Shown here: in pieces, positions 25,736 through 36,613 of the stretch
Numbering within the stretch: position 1 is the stretch's first letter
How the letters are laid out: each line of letters opens with the position of its first letter
Assembly: GCA_947034895.1 (NCBI GenBank)
Contig: OX344763.1
Coordinates: forward strand, 47,305,025 to 47,369,024
Source of the DNA: Rhytidiadelphus loreus
Taxonomy: Eukaryota > Streptophyta > Bryopsida > Hypnales > Hylocomiaceae
Direction of reading: 5' to 3'
Length of the DNA stretch: 64,000 nucleotides
Translations under genes and position numbers: made by a program
The notes under the pieces: generated by a model
Told to the model about the DNA's origin: nothing
Seen by the model: only the letters and a program-made list of their open reading frames with translations
Databases searched by the model: none

Positions 25736-27475
25736 AATAAACAAGCTCTTTAAACATGTATACAGTTAGATTTTGAAAAAAAAAGAATTAGTCTTATTGG
25801 AAATAATTATAAGTCCATGTTTTTTTTTCATGGGAAAAATACACTTCAAAAGGCTTGGGCATTTAGAGGTTAAATTGACTAAATAAGCTTGGTATTTTAT
25901 ATTGAACTAGCTTTATTTTTTGTTTGGTCTTGTTGGAAATTTCTGGAGGATTCTAGATTCTTTTAGCTTGTATTTTCGGATGCTATAGTCAAATGAATGT
26001 TTGGCACCTTTGCAAATTGAAGCCATTGGTTACCAGGTAGAATGTAACAGATGCAAAACTACAATATGGTAAGAATTTACAATTGAGAGGTATATATGTT
26101 GGATGACCCAATCCCATTCACTTTGTCGACTGCATACACGTATGAAACTTAGTTATGCATTCAACCTAAAGCCATTTTGTAATACTAAAATTGGAGCTAC
26201 AATGGGATGAATAGTAGTCATGATCAAAGCTTGAGTATTACTAATGTAGTGAGTAGTAAGCACGGTAGGAATGTTTATCTTTTGCGTCTAAAATCATCAT
26301 TAAAAGTTACTAGTTGTGATAATTAGTGGCCATTTAGGAAAGCATTGCATCCACTTAATGTGAGTAACATATCCACTATGGATGCTCTTTGTGTTGCTTT
26401 TGGAGGTCAAGTGATTTTTTGGGGGCTATTTGGATTGAATACTTCAAAAAAATTTAAGAAGTTGACGCTTTGGTTGGAAAATTATATTTTCAATTGCTAT
26501 CACCTTTTCTTACATTTTTCTAACAAGGCATCCATTCTGTTGGCAATGGGGTCATCCATCTTATTCATTTATGTGTCATTATGATTGAATTAAATACTTT
26601 CTTTGTACCAAAATGATCTTGTTAGACAAAATGTTCCGGATTAAGGTTGAAAACAACATTTATTAAAATTTGTTTTGAATTGTAAGTAGATTGTAATGCA
26701 CTTCTATTGTCCTAGAAATTGCAATTCCAAATAAGTTTTCAAAATGTATTTGTGACGTTTTGAAAAATGGGATTTTAGAGCCATTTCAATGGAGTACATT
26801 TGGCCAATCATTTTTGTAGCTTCCCTCATTGTGTTCTTCCTCCTATCTTCCTATGTTACTAGTTCAGGAATTTTCAAATGGGTGTACCTCATACCGAATC
26901 AACTACTCTTGAAATCAACTAATCTTGAAATTGTAAAATGGTTGACGTTGAAGCGTGCAATCTACACTCCAAATGCTCCAAAATGTGAAGCCCCTACACC
27001 TATGATCAATATGCCTATGAATACTCGACAAGATTTTCAATCTTCTTGGTAAAGATTTTAAATTGTTGTGAATTTTTGAAGAAAAATTTAGAAATTTCAT
27101 ATTTGTATGCTTTCAAAAATCTAAAGATTTCACCATGGGAGTACAAATCTTTACTTTGTTATCCAAAATTCCAATACTAAAGGGCTTTGTTGAAAGTTCT
27201 CATCTTAGAATTGCAACAAATTATTCCTTTTTAGGAAGTTGTTGAAGTTTTCAATTAGAATATACAATAGATTTGAAAACTTCATTTGGTTGGATTTGAT
27301 CCAAACCAAAATGTAATAATGTTCAATGTAAAAAAAAATTCAAGGAAAGGGAGCTAAAATTGCCAAAATACTATATCTGGTCGGGGTATTCCTGTTTTGT
27401 TTTAAAAATAATAATAATCTTAAGAAATTAATTGTGGCTTTGAACTAACTCAATGAACTTAACCCCGTTAGTATC
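25736..27475. other. AT-rich stretch with a solo TTAA-family end
   Basis: 25852-25877 reads ggcttgggcatttagaggttaa, a right end of the TTAA family. Its body from about 25754 resembles 20196-20309. The remainder shows no recognisable gene. A short frame at 26789-27052 starts with a hydrophobic stretch but has no family resemblance. Confidence 0.4.
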
Positions 27476-27697
27476 TTAAGGCCAAGTAAGGCCTATAATG
27501 GCTTTTATTCTTTCAACAATCTTAGTATACAAGACTTTATTTCTCATACAATCATGTTGCAAAAAAATTCTATGAGAATTACCAAGCAAAGATGAAATCT
27601 CTCCATCGCCATTGGCAATATTTGCAAAGTCAGTCTTGTTCTGTAGCTCCTTTGGATCTCGTACTAGACTCTCAACAACATTACTAGTGGCATTCAT
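27476..27697 (-). pseudogene. unidentified minus-strand frame, possible tail of the HET relic
   Basis: This 73-codon frame (SHRIFLQHDCMRNKVLYTKI region) has a protein-like residue mix and lies on the same strand, about 1.2 kb downstream of the HET-domain relic. No family was recognised. It may be a C-terminal remnant of that gene or chance. Confidence 0.2.
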
Positions 27698-27752
27698 TCC
27701 TGAGGAAATTTCAATTATCTCTCTTCAAACATGACATGAATTTGAAAAACGT

Positions 27753-27930
27753 CACTACAACAAAAGCAGTGTTTATGACTGCAAAATATGACTGCAATGA
27801 GTCATATTTTTTGTTGATGTGGAATATGACTAAAATAAGTCATAGTTTGGCTAACATGGAATATGGTGCAATGAGTCATATTTTTTGTTGATGTGGAATA
27901 TGACTGTGATGAGTCATATTTGGGCTTATA
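27753..27930 (+). mobile_element. CACTA-like terminus with subterminal repeats
   Basis: CACTACAACAAAAGCAGT is a typical end of plant CACTA (En/Spm-type) elements. It is followed by reiterated ATGACTGCAA and gagtcatatttttt words (about 27775-27925), like the subterminal motif arrays of that superfamily. A matching TTTTGTTGTAGTG end was not found nearby, so this is a solo end or truncated element. Confidence 0.55.
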
Positions 27931-28129
27931 TTCTTTACAATAAATAATGTGAAGATGGCTCTATTGGATTACAAATAGCCTCCAACAACTTCAACTTTTG
28001 GTGTCTACATATACAATTAAAGAAATAGGAGGTTAATTTTTAGTGAATGAACAATAAAGCTCAACCTTTAAAGGCTTACAACAACACAAAATATGTAACA
28101 CAAGTTTAGAGTAGAAAGAATAAAAATTG

Positions 28130-28860
28130 TAATGAAGAAAACAAGAAGAAAAAAGTGACAAGTGCTAAGAGATAACAACAAACAAGAGTTAAGATGCAAC
28201 AAAAAATAAAAAGGAGCAACAACTAAGAGGCAATAAGAAACAACAAAAAAACACTAGAAGAAGCCCGCGTTTTTTTGAATTTTTTGACGACAAAGTTGAC
28301 GGATTTTGCTAGACATCCTTTGTAACAACTTGTGTTTTTATGTCAACAATGACGTCTAATGTAACATCTTGACGTTACATTAGATGTCGTTGTTGACATA
28401 AAAACACAAGTTGTCATAAAAGATGTCTAGCAAAATCCATCAACTTTGACGTTTAAAACATTCAAATAAACGTGGACTTCTTCTAGTGAACGAGAGTTAA
28501 GATGCAACAAAAAAAACAAGAAGCAAGAACTAAAAAACAATTTAAGGAAACAAAAAGCAAGAACTAAGAAGAAGAAAGAGTTAAAATGTAAGAAGAAGAA
28601 ACAAGATTCATAAACTAAAAAATAACAAGATGTAAGAGTTAAGATGCAACAAGAAGCAATAACTAAGAAGCAAAAAATAAGAAGTAACAATAAGTAAGAG
28701 CTAAAAGACAACAAAAAGCAACAACTAAGAAACAAAAAATAAGAAGTAACAACGAGTAAGAGCTAAGATGCAACAAAAACCAACAACTAAGAAGCAAAAA
28801 ACAAAAAATAACAACAAATAAGAGCTAAGAGACAACAAAAGGCAAGAAAGAAGAGCCAAT
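28130..28860. repeat. degenerate purine-rich tandem repeat (~60-bp unit)
   Basis: Units such as gtaagagctaagatgcaaca followed by aaaagcaacaactaagaagcaaaaaataagaa-type sequence recur about every 60 bp, clearest at about 28686-28850. They are also present at 28180-28240 and 28490-28680. A hairpin element (28252-28488) interrupts the array. Confidence 0.65.
28252..28488. mobile_element. 237-bp hairpin element with CACTAGAAGAAG ends
   Basis: It starts CACTAGAAGAAG and ends CTTCTTCTAGTG, a 12-bp perfect inverse. The inner arms (gacggattttgctagacatc, then acttgtgtttttatgtcaac) are mirrored almost base for base to about 28451, so the unit folds on itself around 28370. It lies inside the purine-rich array. 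A target duplication could not be defined in that low-complexity flank. Confidence 0.8.
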
Positions 28861-29640
28861 AAATACTTTTAAAACATTCCACATTTGAAGACCAAGGATG
28901 GTGAAGTTCCTCTTCATTTATACTCCAACGATTAATAGTTGGAGATTTTTGTGGTCTCCCAAAGGCCATCTTAAAGCCATGTGGCTTTTTAATACTCCCA
29001 ATACAATTGCTCCAAGGTGAATATCAATGCCTTCCTAGAGAAAAACTTTCCCTAGAAAGTTCAATCCCAACTATACTACACAATGCCATCTAGATAGGAA
29101 GGCCAAATTCCATTATTCCATGTTGATGGCCCCTCTGGGTCCAAAGTCCGCAATAATGATGCACCCTTGATTGTGAAAGGTATTTGCTCTCGAGTTTATG
29201 AACCCAATTTGATATTAGAAAGACCTACATTTGCATCTTCTACTGAAGTTGCAACAATTGTGACCAATGCAAAATCAAAAATCGAGTCCATTTGAGGGAT
29301 GAACTTCAACTTATCAGCTTCATCATCTTGCATGATGCAGAGGCAAACAATCCAAATATACTTGTCTCCTAGACTCTTGGTTACTTCTATGGCATTGTCA
29401 ATAGTTGAAGGAAATATCTTTGTATTCAAAGATCTTGGGCCTAAAAATAGTTGATCAATAGATTATGTAAGCATAGGTAATGTAGACTTACACCACGCAT
29501 AACTAAGGGCCAAATAATTGTTGTCATCTTCACGATCTATGTGAGCGCTTATTTACCCACCGTTGATAAATCGGCGAACACAACCAGGTTCTAGTTCTAT
29601 GGTAAGTTCCTACACTAGTGGGTGCCTAATGTCGGTCCAT
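28861..29640 (-). pseudogene. HET-domain gene relic, core part
   Basis: On the minus strand this contains, in family order, PGCVRRF (about 29600-29575), YLALSYAW (about 29515-29492; fungal HET proteins have YVALSYVWG here) and a block from STIDNAIEVTKSLGDKYIWI through CLCIMQDDE to SVEDANVGL (29410-29220). Then come TREQ and ALIFTLEQLYWEY (about 29030). In-frame stops interrupt it at several points: after FINGG, after LPMLT near 29475, and before TREQ. A frame change lies further on. HET domains are fungal heterokaryon-incompatibility modules, and fungus-derived HET genes are reported in mosses. It is clearly decayed. Some interruptions could be introns, but no good splice pairs cover all of them. 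Confidence 0.8.
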
Positions 29641-30361
29641 TGTGCCTTCCAAGCAATGGATCTTTTGCTAATTTCCTAAGTTTGTTCTTCTAAATGTGAT
29701 CCTTAAGGGACCAGAATTGACCATTTCATGCGTTAATTGTTATGCTATGCTATATTTCTATTCTTCAGGCTTCCCAAGTCTATTCCATCCTTTAGGATAA
29801 AAACCCATCTCACGCCATTTCTAAAAACCTAAAACTCGTCTAATTTGGACACTCTCGTGAAAAGCTATGGGTGGATGAAGTTTTGGCCAAATGGCCTTCT
29901 GACTTCATCCATGGTTTTCTAAGGGCTCCTAATTCCAAATAGAGGTGAGATTTCACCTACGGACCTGACTTTCTGTGATTTAGCTAAGTTCCAAGTTTCG
30001 ACTTGTATGGATGAGAACTACCAAATTTCATCCATTCTAAGCTCTAAACTTCATCCATTCTAAACTCTAAACTTCATCCATCTATATCTTTGGCGTCCTA
30101 ACTCCGATTCCTATGTATCTTATGTTTTTGGAAACCTCTTGGTGTCTATTCTAAGCTTATCTACTCAAATCTGACCTGACTTTTCTCCTATTAGTACCTA
30201 GCTCTCGGCCCTACCTAGTAATTGACCCCTAGTGGGCTAATTTTAGGGAGGAGAGTTTAGGATCTTACCCTGGCATGAAGATCCATGATTCAGGTGGTCA
30301 AGTCCCCCTCTTTTACCATTGCAAGTCGCAAGGATGACTCCGCCATTGGCCAAAGCATTCT

Positions 30362-31566
30362 AGATTAGGAAAAAAATGAACCTCAAAAGAGGCCGCGAGT
30401 TTTCTTACTAATTTTAATACTAATTGCATGAGTATGAAAATAGCCACATCCTCATTAGAACGATCACGTAGGATTGCATGTAGACACTTGTGTCCACTTG
30501 TCATCTTAAAATTTGTGAAAGGCATGTGCTCCATCTCTCATGATGGAGCCATCATGAATCACGATTTCCTTGAAAGATTGAGTATCTCCATTTCAAATTT
30601 TTGTGCTTTCTTTTTCTTGGCTTGCATAAGACTCTTCATCCCCCCAATTCTTGTGCCTTCTTCTTCTTGGCTTGCATGAGATTCTCCATCCACCAAAATT
30701 TTGAAGCGCTTCAATGTGCAGCAAGTGTGGCTTTGCAATGCAATTTTGGAGACCGGGCCGGGCCATTTCTACACAGCTGACGCACAAAGAGCGCACATGA
30801 ATTCAATCAAGTATGTAGTCTATAGCTATTTTCCACCTTCAAAAATTGAGATATAAAAAAAAAACATTTGAATCATTTGAAATCTACCTCTCAAAGCTTC
30901 AAATGCATTTTCTACTTGTTTTTTGAGTTTTCAATTAGGAAGTGAAGCTCTTTATATACATATGGAGTGGTAGGATGTAGAACAAACCATGTGGGATATG
31001 TTAATTTGACTTCACTATGAATTCTCAAGCTACTACTAATTCCAATTAACATATCCCACATGGATTGTTCTACTTCCTACTACCCCATATCTATATATTG
31101 CATTTCTCTTCCAACAAGTAAATTCAAAACAAAATAATAAATTCGTTCAATTCTATTTTTGGACTACGATAAAATGCTTGTTAATGTTACATTTGTCAAT
31201 AAAAATATAATAAAAATGTATTCTACTACATATGTGTTTGGCGAGGTAGTAGGGGCAGGGTTTAGGCGAGGCAGCAGGGGAACTGGTGCCAGCTTCGCGC
31301 CAAAATCGACCTCCAGCTTTTCCAGGTCGACCTCCAACAAGGATCCACGTCGACTTCCAACAAGGATGGAACACTTTTGCCCCAAAATTGTGAACCATTG
31401 ATTTCTAAGATCGTGGAGATGGATTGCGTAATCTTGAGCCCATCATGACAAATATGTGAGCCCATCATGCAATCTTGGCTCAATTAGTGAGTTGAGAAGG
31501 TCATTGCCATTCAAATTTTTGCATTGTGTAGCGGCCTCTTTTGGGGTTCATTTTTTTCCTAATGTT
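30362..31566. repeat. inverted pair of ~36-bp segments
   Basis: attaggaaaaaaatgaacctcaaaagaggccgcgag-type sequence at about 30364-30399 is inverted at about 31532-31566 (cggcctcttttggggttcat, then tttttcctaat), 1.2 kb apart. These could be the TIRs of an element, or parts of larger diverged arms. Confidence 0.55.
30953..31098. mobile_element. 146-bp hairpin element
   Basis: The left arm (tatatacatatggagtggta, then aaaccatgtgggatatgtta) pairs with the right arm (aacatatcccacatggattg, then ctactaccccatatctatata) with few mismatches. A single-arm relative lies at about 4197-4262 (catatcccacatgggttgtt). Confidence 0.75.
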
Positions 31567-31939
31567 ATAGTCACAAAAGAATTGTATATCTTTCCTTCTT
31601 CTTTTCTTTCGCCCTCTTTTCTTTTGCCTCAATCCTCGTGCCCCATTAACTGGGAGTGGTTGGGGTGCCATCTACCTACTTAGTAAGTCAAAAATGCAAG
31701 CTAATTACCACTTACGCCCAACCTAACTCCCTTACGCATCAGCTTATCCTAATGGTGGAAGGGATCCTCATCCTATCTTTCTCTATAGTACCCTTTCCCT
31801 ATCTAAGCCCTCTCTCACTCTTCACTTGTGTATTTGAGGTTGGATTCATGTGACGATGGTTGTTGGAAGGTGGTGAGGTTGAAGGAGGTTATAGTTGAAG
31901 GGTAGATGTGTTTCTTGCTTGCTTTACTCTTCATTCTTT

Positions 31940-32135
31940 ATGCTAACTATATCTCTCCTCCTATGCTAAATTATTCTAACTCCTATGCTAATCTATATTT
32001 CTTCCTCTATGTCAAGTTATTCTAAGTTCTATGCTAATCTATGTTCCTCCTCTATGCCAAGCTACTCTAATTTTTATGCTAATCTATGTTCCTCCTCTAT
32101 GCTAAACTACTCTTAACTTCTACGCTAATCTATGT
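31940..32135. repeat. minisatellite, ~50-57-bp unit, 3-4 copies
   Basis: The unit is tatgctaatctatgttcctc followed by ctctatgccaagctactctaa with small changes. Copies start near 31963, 32020, 32073 and 32120. It has no coding meaning. Confidence 0.7.
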
Positions 32136-34786
32136 TTAATTTGTTTCCTTTTTTTCCCATTCTTCTTAAGGAGACCCCAAAACCAAAAAAACAAGAATAA
32201 AATAATAGAAGGACAACATGAGCTGTTGGGCCACATGATGTCTCGACTACTGGGCGGCTTGTTGTCCCAACTTGCTGGGGGTTTGCTGTCCCGACTACTA
32301 GACGACTTGCTAGGCCGGCTTGTTGGTCCCAGTTGTTGGTGCCGGTTTGACCTTTATGGAAAAAAACTGAAACGGAAGAGGATCAAACCCTCCTTGACAA
32401 ATTTGAGAGTAGAGATCCCACCGATGCTTGGGAGAAGAACTTTAATACCCAAGGATAACTTGTAAGGGTTGGGACTTGACATCTAATCGTAGCTTTAATA
32501 AACTCTATTTTGGATGCTAAACTTTGTCTTGTTCCCAACACGTTTTCAAAACTAAACTTTGGAGTTAACCAAAAGGTGGATTCAAAGCTTCGCCGTCAAT
32601 TTGGATTTAACACCAAATCTACGATTCGTGACCCCCTGGAGGTTCAAAGCTCCGCCGTCTAATGGACCTTTAACACACAATTTAGGACTTTGGACCAACT
32701 AGGAAAGGTAGAGTTTTGTTACCCAAAGGAAACCACCCCACTCTTTTCCTAACGAGGACAAAAGGGACTAGGGCCAATACAAAGCATAGAACTTGGACTA
32801 ATAACAAGTACGGAAGTGACTTATGGTTAATAGCATGGAGTTAGTACAAAGATGGTAAGAAAAACAAAGAACTAGAGGCCCTCCAAAGCGGCATCGCCAA
32901 GGTACGGTGGAGGGTAAGCTCTAGGGTTAGTACAATGTCAAAGCTCAAGAACAAATATTAGTGACCAAATGAACACAACACCTGTAGCAAGAAAATATAA
33001 ACACTCAATCCAAATATAAAAGGGCCAAAATCTTTACACAAAGCGAGACCAACGATTCCAAGTACAAGAAAAGGAGGTGTTTGGAGAGGGAGAAGGGTGC
33101 CCTTTTATACTCTCCTGGGGCACCCTTCCCCTCCCTTTCTAACCTAGGTAACCTTATCATGCTAGATTTTCATCCTTATCTTTTAGGATTTTCACCGCAT
33201 TTAGGTTTCTACGATGGTCATAAATTCTAACTTTTGGAGTTCAACTCCAAATTGCAAATTGATTGTGCCATTGGCTTCAGAAGGCCATTTTTAGTCTATG
33301 AAAATTGCTAACCTTCGTTTCGATCACAAAAAATCCATCAACAACCAGCACCAACTAGAATCAGTAAAAAGGTAAAATCTAACTTTTGGAGGTTACCTTT
33401 TCTGACCAAGGAGACTAGCTAGGGCTGTCGGGAGGTCCCTAGCGAGTAAGAGAAGACACCTTGATGACTTCATTCCAACTTCATGTGCTCCCGGGACGCC
33501 GGTCAACTCCACGAAAATCTCGACGAAAATCCTGTTGTAATTGAATTTTGGGGGAATGTTGGTGATTCGACAGCCTCCCACTATCGGAATACTTTGAAAC
33601 TTGTCAAGGTGCGTTATTAATATAAAAAAATCTAACATAATTTTTAGTGAAATTTTACCGCAGCCTAGGTGATTTACATGAATTTTCCTTTGTGGCTTTT
33701 AGCAATTGACCGCTCAGAAAAAGATCCTTTGGAGATCAGAAAAAACCGAGACTTTTTGGGGAACCTCTCATGGAATTCCCCAAGGCATGTGCCAAGTCTG
33801 GTATCAATCTTGCGCACGAACGATAGAAAGGTAAAAACCGACCTTCCTTGAATTATCGGCAGTAAAAAAATCTTTTACATGTGAGGGAATCTTGGCAAAT
33901 CAATTTTGTTGTTGACTTCCTGACATGTTCCTAATCCTAGAACACCATTCAATGGCCGTAGATCCCTCCATGTGGCCTGTCTTCGAAAAGTGACACCTAC
34001 ATGTTAATAATTGGGGTTCCTAATGTTTCGTCGATGGAATGGGAAAATTAGAATCTATCTTTGGAGATTTACGTAAGGACCTCTCTATCTCTCCTGGGAC
34101 CAGTTTAGCCAAGCATGATCACATGCACTAAATTTAGGCTATTTTGGATAAGTTCCCTGCAAGTTTGTTGTTTCCCACTACTTTGTGGTTCTAACCTATG
34201 TACAAGTGGGGTTTGGAGGTATTCTAAGGATAAAAGGCTATTTATGACCAAAAGCTATATTGTCACGTGACATACCTATTTTGGTTCTACACTCTTTTGG
34301 GGGCTTTTTGTATAATATTATGACTTTAAATGCATAAATCTAAAAAAAAAAAACTATGAGTCCCAAGTGACGAATTTAGGGCTCACAATCTACAACACAC
34401 TTCTTCTCCACATCAATGAACCAAAGTCCGGTAGGTCAACTTCTAGTAAAGACCAAGTTGCAAAGGTCACCATGTATAATACAACAGGTCTCTTTTCATT
34501 TGCGGAAAAGTTGCCTATTGACAACTAACAATCTTATATGGCCACTATATACTTCTTTTTCTCCTCTTTTTCAATCAAATAAAAACTCTTCATTGCATAA
34601 CTTTGAGACTACTAGAGGATGTTGGCTACATTTTTTAAAATACAATGTAGTAGAAAGACAACTAGGAAGATCAAGAGGCAAACTACGAGTGGATAATCTA
34701 ACCATGATGATGCGTTGAAGAAAACCCTACTCGTTGTTTTTCTTGCATCTTTTTAAGGTATACAATAAAAAATTAGCAATAAACTT

Positions 34787-35058
34787 TCAAAGATCAAAAG
34801 TGATCAGCTTGTCAAATTCTTGGAGGCTCCATTCACTAGAGATTTCAACAATCTTTTTGCAAAAGATGCATTGCTTTGAATTTTTCTTGATGGCGTCAAG
34901 ATGATGGGGTTTATCGAGAATGCCATCGTTTTGTATTTGATTTGATTTAAAGAATCCAAGTTCTTTGAAATTAATTTGGTTACAATCATCACATAATTCG
35001 TTTGATTCCAAAACCAAGTTGTGGAGGGAGTGTTTGCACTAGAATTTATTCGAAACAT
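34787..35058 (-). pseudogene. HET-domain gene relic, amino-terminal part
   Basis: A minus-strand frame reads SNELCDDCNQINFKELGFF, then HHLDAIKKNSKQCIFCKKIV. The spacing C-x2-C, His-rich segment, C-x2-C is the usual amino-terminal layout of HET-domain proteins. The other frame of the same DNA supplies an upstream ATG (35056-35058), so a frameshift separates the likely start from the cysteine motif. It lies upstream on the same strand as the HET core at 28861-29640, from which 5.1 kb of repeat-bearing DNA separates it. It is best read as the 5' piece of the same broken gene; a second, independent HET relic is possible. Confidence 0.6.
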
Positions 35059-36295
35059 TCAATGATTCGATAAGGTCTTCAAGATATATGAACTCTTGCA
35101 ATTATGAGATGACCCCTATAACTACTAAGTCTCCAATGAACTATCAAGCCAATATATGGGTTGACCAATAGAAAATAACATGTTTCCGCTAAATTGGTCA
35201 GATCCACCCAGAAACCTTTGGGGGTGTTCAAATGATAATGCCAAAGAACCTCTATAGCAACCTCCAAGCCCCAAATCCCTCAATGAAAACCTTGAGCTAG
35301 AGGTCATAATCAAACAATCTCAAAGCCTTCAAAATCAAACTCCTAATCCTCCATCCACACCCAAAAACATCCAAATTCAGCCTTAATTCCAAATTGGAAT
35401 GCTTTTCACAAGTCCTCTCCTTTAAATTTGTCAATATGGATGAATTCATGAAACAAAATGAAGAGCAAAGATTACAAAAGTAGTTAAGAATGTAGTAGAT
35501 TACTGGAATTGAAAGAAATTTGTAGAATTGGCTACACATTTCTAACCTTGCAGGTATTATGCAAATGCTTCTAGGTCATATTTTAAATCAACAACTCGAA
35601 TACTAACAACTATGGCAATCAAGTGGATTCTAGTACTTGTGTCCTTAGACCTTGCTTCTAAGATTGGTGTTTTATCAAGACTATTGTACGGATCAAATTT
35701 GATCTAACCTACATCTAAAGTATGTTCTTCAAACGTCAACTTAGACTTGGTACACACTAGAGGCAACACAAAGAACAATAAGTATGGAATGGTTTCTTTG
35801 TGCAGAAAACTAAGAACCTTCATATAGTTGGTACAAATACAATACTATGGCCATTGGTCCATCTGCAAAGTGGATTGTAGAGGACTAGTTCTAAGATCAT
35901 TAGGATTATATTAAATTCCATCACTCTTTGTCGATGGTACCTAACTTAGTCTTGGCTCTGGAGCCATAGAAAATAGCCAAGGAAGCAATCTAAAACAACA
36001 ATGATGAAGGGCATGTGTGCTTCAAAAACAAAATCAACTTATAACACCCAATTCACAATCATGAACACAAGAATACACCTACTTGATCAAACATGCACCA
36101 ATGCAAAATCTTTGACACTGTCGTAAACCCAGAGCTTCAAACGCTCCAAGCCGTCTCTGTGATACCAAGGATTGTATTAGATAAGTCATGCTAAGAGCAC
36201 AGTTATGACCACCACAACAAGAAATATGCATGGTAGGGGAAGGCAATTGGAGAAGGAGAAGGAAGGCAATGGACAAGGTCAACAAATGAATAGAT
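35059..36295. other. intergenic, nothing recognised
   Basis: Moderately AT-rich with short frames only. Around 36140-36190 the words gataccaaggattgtattag resemble sequence near some plant retrotransposon ends, but no LTR pair or reverse-transcriptase frame was found. Confidence 0.4.
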
Positions 36296-36613
36296 GGGCA
36301 ATTTCGTTAAAATGGCGCCATTCCGCTATTTTGGCAGTTTTCACAATTCAGACCAAGCGGTCTGAAATGTACAACTGTCCTAGATGCTTGAAATCTATAC
36401 ATTCTCTAGATTTCTGAAATCTACTCATATCCTAGATGTCACTTTAAAAATCCAGACCCTGAAATCTGAAATCTATATATGTCTTAGATCTCTGAAATCT
36501 ATATAAACCAAATATTTATAAAATCTACATATGTACTAGATGTTACTTTTACAGTTCAGAGTGGGTGATCTGAAAATGGCACATGGAATACCGCCATTTT
36601 AACGAAATTGCCC
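36296..36613. mobile_element. 318-bp TIR element, ends GGGCAATTTCGTTAAAATGGCG
   Basis: The left end GGGCAATTTCGTTAAAATGG(CG) matches the right end (CG)CCATTTTAACGAAATTGCCC exactly over at least 22 bp. The next inner part (tcagaccaagcggtctga / cagagtgggtgatctga) is again partly mirrored. The interior repeats ctagat-type motifs (ctgaaatctatatat). The flanks show AT on both sides, too short to name a superfamily. It is non-coding. Confidence 0.85.

Larger units (their letters stand above)
29641..34786. other. 5-kb spacer between two HET-gene fragments, repeat-bearing
   Basis: No intact gene was recognised. It contains a ~23-bp tandem triplication of CTTCATCCATTCTAA (about 30027-30084), an inverted pair bounding 30362-31566, a hairpin (30953-31098) and a minisatellite (31940-32135). 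Near 32582-32690 lies a direct duplication of ttcaaagct(t/c)cgccgtc with its following ~25 bp. It separates fragments that would be adjacent in a normal HET gene, so much of it is probably inserted DNA, although no LTRs or transposase were identified. Confidence 0.4.

Noticed and set aside
28427..28735. 102-codon minus-strand hydrophobic frame
   Set aside because: It is the complement of the purine-rich tandem array (Phe, Leu, Ser runs), not a membrane protein gene.
28130..28860. CRISPR-like array
   Set aside because: Units are degenerate, adjacent and purine-rich with no unique spacers, and the genome is eukaryotic.
35600..36200. Copia-type retrotransposon remnant
   Set aside because: A few suggestive words only; no LTR pair, primer-binding site or polymerase motif could be shown.
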